64,000 bases of DNA from Paraspadella gotoi (lineage: Eukaryota > Chaetognatha). Of the stretch, positions 56,690 to 64,000 are shown one piece after another. A program made the translations under genes and the position numbers. Within the stretch, counting starts at the first letter, position 1; every line of letters begins with the position of its first letter. The DNA lies in NCBI GenBank assembly GCA_051294375.1, contig CM119269.1:2410699-2474698 (forward strand). Direction: 5' to 3'. The notes beneath the pieces were generated by a model. That model was given only the letters and a program-made list of their open reading frames with translations. It was not told where the DNA came from and ran no database searches.

Positions 56690-58720
56690 CTTTTGGCGAC
56701 ATTGTTCAAGCAATAAATAAGCCCGATGCATCAATTCCAAGGGGCAAAGCCCCAATACCAAAAAGAATTCTGGAGTGATGAATTACCAAAACCTTAAAAT
56801 GAATCAATAGAATTGTACACACTTGGCGTGATTGTGGAAGACCCAATAAAGGTCCTATTTTTACGCAAAGTAAGGGCTAATACGGCTATAAACGTTCTAT
56901 TAAATGCTAAAAGATTGAATTCTCATCTTGATTCGCAAAAAGTTGCAATGATTTACATAACAAAGACTGTATTAGTTTTGGAAAACTTGGAGTCTTATTC
57001 AAGGGAAAAACACAGATGTGAATGTGATAGATGGGCATTTTAACAACCATGAAATTGCTAATCATTTTTCACAAAATTACAAATTAGTCTATGATGATTT
57101 TAATGCAAACAGCAATTCTCGTCTTAAGTCTGAATTTTCAGAAAAAGTATAAAAAAATTATTGTGATATCATTATCTCAACAATCGTTAGACCTTATCTA
57201 ATATCTTGGGATGAATTTTTAACAGCTTTCTACAAAATAAAGCAGGAAAATCGTCGGCAACATTTGTAACTCCAGAACATTTGATTTTTGCGAGCCCCAA
57301 ACTGTTGACTCATTTGCATATGTTACCTGAACAGTTTAGTTCAACATTCGTATGTATGTACTGACTTTTAGAGGGTTGATTATCCCTATCGTGAAGGACT
57401 ACAGCGGTGACTTAAGTTCTGTTTCTAATTAGTAGAGGAATAACTCTTTCTTCGATTTTTAGTCAGCTCATATTTGAACACTGCTTTTATTGAAATTCGG
57501 CCATTATCTTTTTTCTGACGATTTTACAATTTGGATATAAGAAATGTCACTCAAAACTCTCTCACGCTATGTACCGTTAAGGACTTGTATAAATAATTTT
57601 AATACTCATGGCTCTGGCGTTTTCGCAACATTTATGGATTGCAGCAAGGGGGTTTGATAAGGTCAACTCTCATTAGGTCTTTTTTCTACAATAAACTTCA
57701 TAGATAACTCCTGTTATACCACTCTGTTTAGTAAAATTAATTGTGTACGTGTTATAGTAACCGTAACTATAGAGTCGTGGAAAGGAGATATCAGTGATCT
57801 GCTTTCATAGTGTCGTCAGGCGTGTACCGCAGGGTGTTTCTTTAGCCCTAATATTCTGGCTCTTGTATGTAAATGACTTAATAACCAGATTAATCACATC
57901 ATCTCCTGGTTTGTCTCATATAGGAAACTTATGCTTAGCAAAGCTATTCTTGGTGAGTGCGTTGACGACATTGGCTTTTCGTCAACTCATCCCAAACTTA
58001 CAGGTGTGCATGCACAACTCTAAATACCCAATATCTGCCTGCTCTATTATTCAGACATAAAGACAGTTTTGTGCTTTACCTTTTAGTCGCTGTGTAAAAA
58101 CAATACCTAAAACCAGTAAGTGAGTACCGGTTTCATCTGCGTATATATATCTCTTTAGCCCACAGCAAGATGCGTTGATAACAGATGTTCTCTTCTTCCC
58201 TTAACAGTAACCCTATAGACACTCGTTAATAACGATGGACGCTTATCTGTGGCTTTTAAACCTGACGTAGCGACCAAGGTCTCTTGTCCTTATCTAGAAC
58301 TTCTTAGGACAAAAAACAACTGCTCATGTCTTTCGATCGAATCTAGTAATGTTTGTCTATCATTAATGCTTTGGTATCTACAACCATCTGAAGGAAGTTC
58401 TCTATATAACATATGTCATACAAACTGTGTGTCGCGCCCTATACTACTATGATGGCTCGTGAGCGGTTAAAAAACTTTTTTGGGCTAGAACATTGAACAG
58501 AATTAATGTGTGCTATAAGATGGTATCAGGAAAATATTCGGATTCAACGCGATGGAAAGCATTCAGATGAAGTCTCTTTTACTTGTATTGGTTACTGTTA
58601 ATTATGTTACCATGTTTAACCAGCGTAAAAAAGAAACTTTATTTCCAAGATCTATAGTTCGATATATATATAGTTCTTCATATATAATATATATTATCCG
58701 CATTTCTTTAATGAAATTTG
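56690..58720 (+). pseudogene. decayed non-LTR retrotransposon (CR1/Jockey-type RT)
   Basis: Pieces of a reverse transcriptase appear in shifting plus frames, in the correct order. FWSDELPK-like linker sequence lies near 56,765. GHFNNHEIANHFSQNY is at 57,034. YRGITLSSIFSQLIFEHCF-like sequence is near 57,430. The palm start FMDCSKGFDKVNSH is at 57,629, VPQGVSL...LLYVNDL near 57,824, and a catalytic-box remnant CVDDIGFSS at 57,958. Many frameshifts and stops make it inactive. No target-site duplication or clean 3' tail is identified. The family is assigned by motif style (SKGFDKVN, xVPQG, VNDL), typical of CR1/L2/Rex-like elements of invertebrates. Confidence 0.75.
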
Positions 58721-59834
58721 AAAATATCATATAATAATATCCTTGTTGTCTGTGTGTTGGTTTACGCAATCCTTTAACTTTAGACTTAGCTTTTTGTGAT
58801 GCTCCTGTATGTACTGAATCAACCTTGTTGGGAAAATTTCGAAATTAACTAACGCCATATTTTATTATGTTTTTCAAACAAAAAACCGATCGGGTCATAT
58901 CAGATATAGTATTGAATATATCTATATGCATAGATATTAGTTGTACCAAGAATCAGGTCAAACATTATCAAAAAGTTAATTACTAATTCTCATCGGTTTC
59001 GTTATTTCTTTCTGAGTCCCGTCATGCAATCTACCCCAGCCGATCGCCACCTACGATGCACCCGGTTGACGCTGGGCGTCGATCCTGTTGTCGCTGATAT
59101 CTCTCAAGTGTGGTCCTCATATCTCTCATCATTCTCGCGATTGATTGTGTTCTGCGACTCGCTTCCTATCTCACTCAAGGCCTTTGAAGGGACGTACGAC
59201 ATACAACTCAAATCAAAACACAGTTCTGGTTTAAACTAAGGATCAAATAAACGTTAGATTATAACACCTAATTTTATAAATTATCAAAACTACTTCAAGG
59301 TTGGATTAACTGATAATAGATAAAAAAAAGAACTTGCCTCTTGTGACCTAATACTGTTTTCTATATAGATCTGAAATGTTCACCTAATTCTTCTTTTTTC
59401 CCCCGTTCTTCTACATTTTTTTTTTTTATTTTTCAACAGTTACCTCCTGACTACAACACAAACACAACACCATCTCAAAGTGACCATAGCACGAAACGAC
59501 GGACGACGAAAAGACGACGACACGACGCACCATTAGGGCTAAGAATATATATTGACAAAATCCCTTCGAACCAGAAATAAAAAACCTGGAATAACACTTC
59601 TCCACTCTCTCTCGCCACATAGATTATGAGACGACGACGATCCTATCCTATATATAAGACGACGACATCCTGTATTGAATTTTAAATCGCGATTCTTTCG
59701 CGACCTCTGATTTATCTCACCGGCAGCTGCGAACAACACAATTAGCTACGAGACAGCGCATTCTTTATATGTATCTCCGCAAACAGTAAGACCAGGTTAG
59801 GAATATTGGTACACACCACATAAAAAAAACATGT
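58721..59834. other. unique sequence, no recognised gene
   Basis: AT-rich, with a more balanced stretch at 59,020-59,240 that is open for 71 codons (MQSTPADRHLRCTRLTLG...) without a recognisable domain. Confidence 0.5.
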
Positions 59835-60115
59835 ATCCCATTCAATATAAATCAACTATATCTTGCCCCGACTTCTTGGACAGGCTTTGGTGGTTTATCT
59901 CTCTTTTCACTCTTACAATGGATAATGACATAGCAGGTCCCTGGCCAAGCTTTCAATTCAAACTCCTTTCTTACGTCAGTATCTCGTTTATTCACTCCCG
60001 GACAGTACTGGCTTCCTTCTTTCGTATCAATAAATGGTCATATAGTGCTTTCCAGCCAAGAATGTTCGATTGTTAGGAAAAGTACCCACTCCCTTAATAT
60101 AGACGGAATACTAAT
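59835..60115 (+). mobile_element. dispersed repeat 'GACAGGCTTTGGTGGTTTA', copy outside the duplications
   Basis: Shares GACTTCTTGGACAGGC, GCTTTGGTGGTTTA, CATAGCAGGTCCC, CTCGTTTATTCACTCCCGG and AGTACTGGCTTCC with 12,330-12,595 and, inverted, 25,740-26,000. Its presence at a third, unrelated position shows that this is a dispersed element. Confidence 0.65.
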
Positions 60116-60616
60116 TGCTACTCCCCCCACAGTCATTTCAATTTAATTATAATATTGTAATATTTAAGTATGTAACTGGAAACCTCAAAATTAATTTCGC
60201 GAGAAACTCGATATAGTTGCCTATATTTTTATTAAAAGCAAAGCTTGAAGAATTTTATGAACCGAAACCTCCCCTACTCTCGGTAAAGGGTCGGTGTTTC
60301 CTTTGCCCACGTGCTACCGAAGGGCTTGAGTTGCTGCAGGCAGCAGGGTGATATCTCAGAATTCGTTGGATTGGGTTTGATGAGGTAGGACTCCAGCGTC
60401 GCCCGTGCAATGCTGCCTCTCGGGATTTCGTGACGGAGGAAAAGAAATTCGCGGGAGGGGCGTAGAGAGGTTCGTCTGCGAAGGAGGGGAAGAGCGTTGA
60501 GGTAAAGATATTAAGTTGGAATGACAGAGATAGTCTCGCACAATATTCGGATCTCTATATATTGTACTAAGCATTATCAAGTAAATAATCTAATGTTTTT
60601 CTTTTTATTCGTCAAG

Positions 60617-60741
60617 AAAATTCCTCTCGGATCTATATATCTCGATGACGGTGGATTCTCCGTCCCGTTACACAAGGATAAGCGAAAACTAGACTTCCAG
60701 GATTTGAATCGAAGCGCTTCGTGCACCTGGTTGTTACGAGG
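60617..60741 (+). CDS. candidate internal exon, unknown product
   Basis: Preceded by TTTTTCTTTTTATTCGTCAAG (AG 60,615-60,616) and followed by GAGG then GTAAGA (GT 60,742). In the frame that stays open it reads KIPLGSIYLDDGGFSVPLHK, DKRKLDFQDLNRSASCTWLL, R. The composition is that of an ordinary soluble protein, and both splice sites are good. No partner exon is recognised within the window. Confidence 0.3.
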
Positions 60742-61634
60742 GTAAGAGCTGAATCTATGGCGGCGTCCTTGGTTGCCAAAGACGACTGGGTTCTCTAGGA
60801 GAGATGCGTTTTATCGCTCGATCTCTCTTTTATGGCATCAATTAATTTACGGAGGTGCTTATCTTAGTAGTTCTTTTGATAATAATACAGTTACGAAGCA
60901 GAGCGAGCCAAGCGGAAATAAAACACTTAACATAACCACACTAGGTTATATTACTTTTTAAAGATGTTTATGAGCTTCATTTTTACGTGGCAAATAGAAC
61001 ACATGATAAAAACTACGTCGTGGGCTTTCAAAGATTGCATATATATCCTCATCATATATATCCACTAAGAGTCTTCCCGTAACACTTTCCTTGATTGCTG
61101 TAATAGGAGAATAATCGTTCTCAATAACAACGCAGAATATTAGGTTTAATGAGAGAAATTTGCTCGCTCTCTCCTCTCGTCTCTCTCTCTCTCTCTCTCT
61201 CTCCTCTTCTCCTCGCTACTCTTCTCTCTTCTCTCTCCTCTCTCTTCTCTCCCGTGAAAAACACACAGCAAGTTATCGAAAGTAAATCATCGCTTTTCAC
61301 GCCAGGAAAATTCCTCTCGTTCCTTCCGCTGACGAAAGACGACGACGACGACAGATGACGACAATATATCGACAACTACTACAAACGACGCCATTTCCAT
61401 CCAAACGGCATTATAATTAATCAACGCTACTATTCATTTTTTCCTTATTACTGCAGATATAGCATCGAGTCACAGTTTCCATCGACGCTGGACAACCTCC
61501 ATTCGAGGCTGGAAAACTCTCATCAACGGTCGGTCCCAGAACTCGATAGATAATAAGTCGTAAAAATCTATTAACCGGTGAATTTGCCAAGAGGAACTCC
61601 CCTCGTTCGCCGATCTCGCCTGCCCCATTTCTAT
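60742..61634. other. no recognised gene; CT tract at 61,170-61,250
   Basis: Mostly AT-rich. A CT microsatellite with a GA-rich reverse reading lies at 61,165-61,250, and a short (GAC)n is at 61,337-61,352. Confidence 0.5.
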
Positions 61635-62507
61635 AGGTCGTTCTGGTCGAAGCGAGGCCCTGTTTTGATATTTTCCGTCATTCCATCCTACAAGCTTTTA
61701 TAAGTGTAGTCGTTCTGCTCGTAGCACGGTCCCTTGAATTTTCCGTCATCCATTCCCTACTAAGCTTATATTTGTGAGTCGTTTCGGGCTCGGATAGCGA
61801 GGAGGCCCTGTTGATATTTTCCGTCATCCATCCTACTACCAGCTCTCGTATAGTGTAAGTCGTTCTGGCTCGATTAGCGAGGCCTGTTGATATTTTCCGT
61901 TCATCCATCTACTTAAGCTGGCTTATGTGTAGTCGTCTGGCTCGTAGCGAGCCCTGTGATATTTCTCCGTCATCCATCCTACTAAGCTCTTGTGATGTGA
62001 GTCGTTCTGGCCGTTGATAGCAAGGCCCTGATGATATGTTCTCTGTCATCCATCCTACTAAGCTCTCCTATAAGTAGATAGTCGTTCTGGCCCTGGATAG
62101 CGAGGCCCTGTCGATATTTTCCGCTCATCCATCCTACTAAGCTCTTATAGTGTTATTTGTCTCTGATAGACGGAGGCCCTGTGATATTTTCCGTCATCCA
62201 TCCTACTAAGCCTCTTATAGTGTAGTCATTCTGGCTCCTCGATAGCCGAGGCCCTGTGATATTTCCGTCATCCATCTACTAAGCTGCTTTATATTGTAGG
62301 CTGCCGTTCTGTCGATTAGCGATGGCCCGTGATATTTTCCGTCATCCATCATATCTTGCTATAGTGTTTAGTCGTTTCTGGCTCTGGAAGCGTGGCCCTG
62401 TATATCCTTATATCTCTCTTAAGCTCTCTATATGATATGTCCGTTCTGGCTCGATAGCGAGGCCCTGTGATATTTTCGTCATCATCCTACTAAGCTCTTA
62501 TAGTGCT
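61635..62507. repeat. ~72-bp minisatellite, about 12 units
   Basis: Each unit has GTCGTTCTGGCTCGATAGCG, AGGCCCTGTGATATTTTCC, GTCATCCATCCTACTAAGCT and CTTATAGTGTA. Units run from about 61,635 to 62,507 and vary from about 66 to 80 bp, mostly by single-base indels. A third of the way along the units are less regular. No coding frame persists. Confidence 0.9.
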
Positions 62508-64000
62508 CCCTCCCCCCTCGCGCCCGAAGCGTTTGTCGTATCATTAATCTCTCGGACTCGCGAACGTAGAGAAGGCATTACGAAATGCTTAAGGGCTCGG
62601 GGATCACTCACCAAAGTTATACGAAGTAGCAGCTGGTTTTAACCACAAAGCTTAAATTTTAAAGAGCAGGTGCCAGCCTCTGATCGCGAAAATGTAGTTC
62701 ACCTTTAGTTATTTTTTCAAAAACGTTGGGTGTTGTTTACGAATATTTAATCGTACTATATAAAAAAGATAACCATCGGCAAGCAGTCTGCCAGCCCAAA
62801 CGGCGAAAGCGGATTTTTGGATGAAATTTAACATAATTTTACCTTGAGGTGAAGGTCCCCAATTTTCTATGAGAGGATTTTCCAAATTCGACCTTTTCTT
62901 CATAGGGAAAAAGAAAAAGAATAATGAAATTTGGCAGTTAAAATTCTAAGATATCTTTGAAAACGAATAACATTTTCAAAATATCCTCTCATAGAAGTTT
63001 CTCCGCACATTTCCATACTAACGTAAATATAATTTTTAGTTTTATTTTTTTTTCAAACAGTTTTCGCTCCAATCTCTTTTTGTTTATTTATTTTTTACGT
63101 TTTTTATTTTTTCTGTAGTTTCTAAAGAATCTGGAAATAGATCGAGCAGGAACCTAAAACGACATGGCTTTAGTAAAAATCTATTTTCATTGTCTAAGCT
63201 ATTAAACTGATGGCTTACCTTCTATTTGAATTTTATTCAATTTTTTAAATTTTTTTTTAAATTTAAAAAATGCCCTGTGACAACAAAAACGGCATATATG
63301 GCTGTGGGATACAAGGAGGACAATTGCATGAAGATTTGACCTTATTTTATCCTGTGGCAACGACGGTCTAAGCTCTTAAGCCAGTTGAATGGTGTGGGAA
63401 CAGAAGACTAATTGACTAAGGAGAGAGCATAACCGCATTGTCCATCTGTGAATCAGAGACCATCTGAGGGCACCATAAGAGATTTTCTATCTCAGAGGAT
63501 CCATTGCAGATTGCCAAGGACGATTGTCTCTTGACTTTAAAAATTTGTATCAATTTTTGGGTATAAACTCATTTTAGTAAAAAAAGGTATATTAGCCTAA
63601 TTAATAGCATCATTAAATATGTATTCTGCACTCTCTCACATGAAACGTTTATTTTCATCCTTATTGATTCCAATTACATCATAAGAATGACAGCTTTAAG
63701 GTGACTAGTATTACGCACTGAGGTAGCTGATCGTTAACTTGAATAAAAAGAATTAAAATTCGCTTTAAAAATGACTTTACCGTCTTGAATGAAGTTTTTT
63801 AGTCTTTACGAGTAAAAAAAAATGCCGATTTTTGGTGGCTCTTGAAGCTAAACCTTATTTCAAATTTTGAAATGGTTTTTTTATTTGAAACACGAGGAAA
63901 TATACTTCTTACATAAAAATAATTTTGTATAAAGCTTTATGCAATTCTTGTTTGAATGGATTCCCAGGCTCTTAATAGCTTAATAAAGCTTAATTTAAGC
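62508..64000. other. AT-rich sequence, no recognised gene
   Basis: Apart from a 12-bp inverted repeat at 62,867/62,983 and poly-T/A stretches near 63,040-63,120 and 63,240-63,270, nothing is recognised. Confidence 0.5.
62867..62994. repeat. 12-bp inverted repeat enclosing 104 bp
   Basis: CTATGAGAGGAT at 62,867-62,878 and its exact reverse complement at 62,983-62,994. Could be the ends of a small non-autonomous element or chance in AT-rich sequence. Confidence 0.35.

Noticed and set aside
57629-57980. Retroviral or endogenous-virus polymerase
   Set aside because: The RT motifs (SKGFDKVN, VPQG, VNDL) are of the non-LTR LINE type, with no LTRs, protease or envelope nearby.
60700-60741. tRNA gene (GGATTTGAATCG resembles a B box)
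   Set aside because: No A box or cloverleaf can be drawn around it; a splice donor interrupts it.

Overview
This is animal nuclear DNA. The evidence is short spliced exons with GT-AG borders, a seven-transmembrane receptor of the histamine/aminergic class, Dbl-homology (RhoGEF) exons, a decayed LINE, and very heavy microsatellite content: (CT/GA)n, (CTTT)n, (TTTA)n, (ATCT)n and (GTC/GAC)n. The phylum cannot be fixed from sequence. A highly heterozygous invertebrate assembled from noisy long reads fits best.

The clearest gene is a plus-strand receptor. Its certain exons run from 27,063 to 37,650 in nine pieces whose splice phases all agree, giving about 530 codons. Two further exons (24,812-25,124 and 26,679-26,767) extend the extracellular N-terminus with matching phases but are weaker. 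The receptor carries D3.32, C3.25, DRY, E5.46 followed by FFxP, CWxPY, W7.40/W7.43 and NPxxY. E5.46 with D3.32 is the ligand-contact pattern of histamine H3/H4 receptors. A 62-bp exon at 35,773-35,834 joins the third intracellular loop to TM6, and the last intron appears to start with GC rather than GT. About 660 bp downstream, two exons encode part of a RhoGEF Dbl-homology domain.

Most of the window is structured by duplication linked to assembly. Three 25-N gaps (3,379; 18,427; 41,084) cut it into contigs. The contig ending at 41,083 and the one starting at 41,109 overlap by about 9.8 kb: 31,268-41,083 is repeated directly as 41,109-51,127. The second copy is full of single-base indels that break every exon. 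The contig 3,404-18,426 is a fold-back. Its first part (5,893-11,411, 'A') matches the start of the next contig (18,452-23,634). Its second part (11,411-18,426, 'B') is the reverse complement of about 19,850-26,930 (in 'C'). The joins fall in GA/CT microsatellites. Further left are two separate palindromes (797-1,945 and about 3,590-5,720) that share the same ~105-bp spacer at their centres.

Region by region: 1-5.9 kb holds repeats and palindromes with an E-box cluster. 5.9-26.9 kb is the A/B/C duplication with dispersed elements and minisatellites. 24.8-37.8 kb is the receptor, with a 5.3-kb intron that contains a seven-pentamer heat-shock-element array and a possible Merlin-like transposase relic. 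38.3-39.9 kb holds the RhoGEF exons. 41.1-51.1 kb is the noisy duplicate. 51-56.5 kb has no recognised gene. 56.7-58.7 kb is a decayed LINE. 59-64 kb has a dispersed repeat, a lone candidate exon and a ~72-bp minisatellite.
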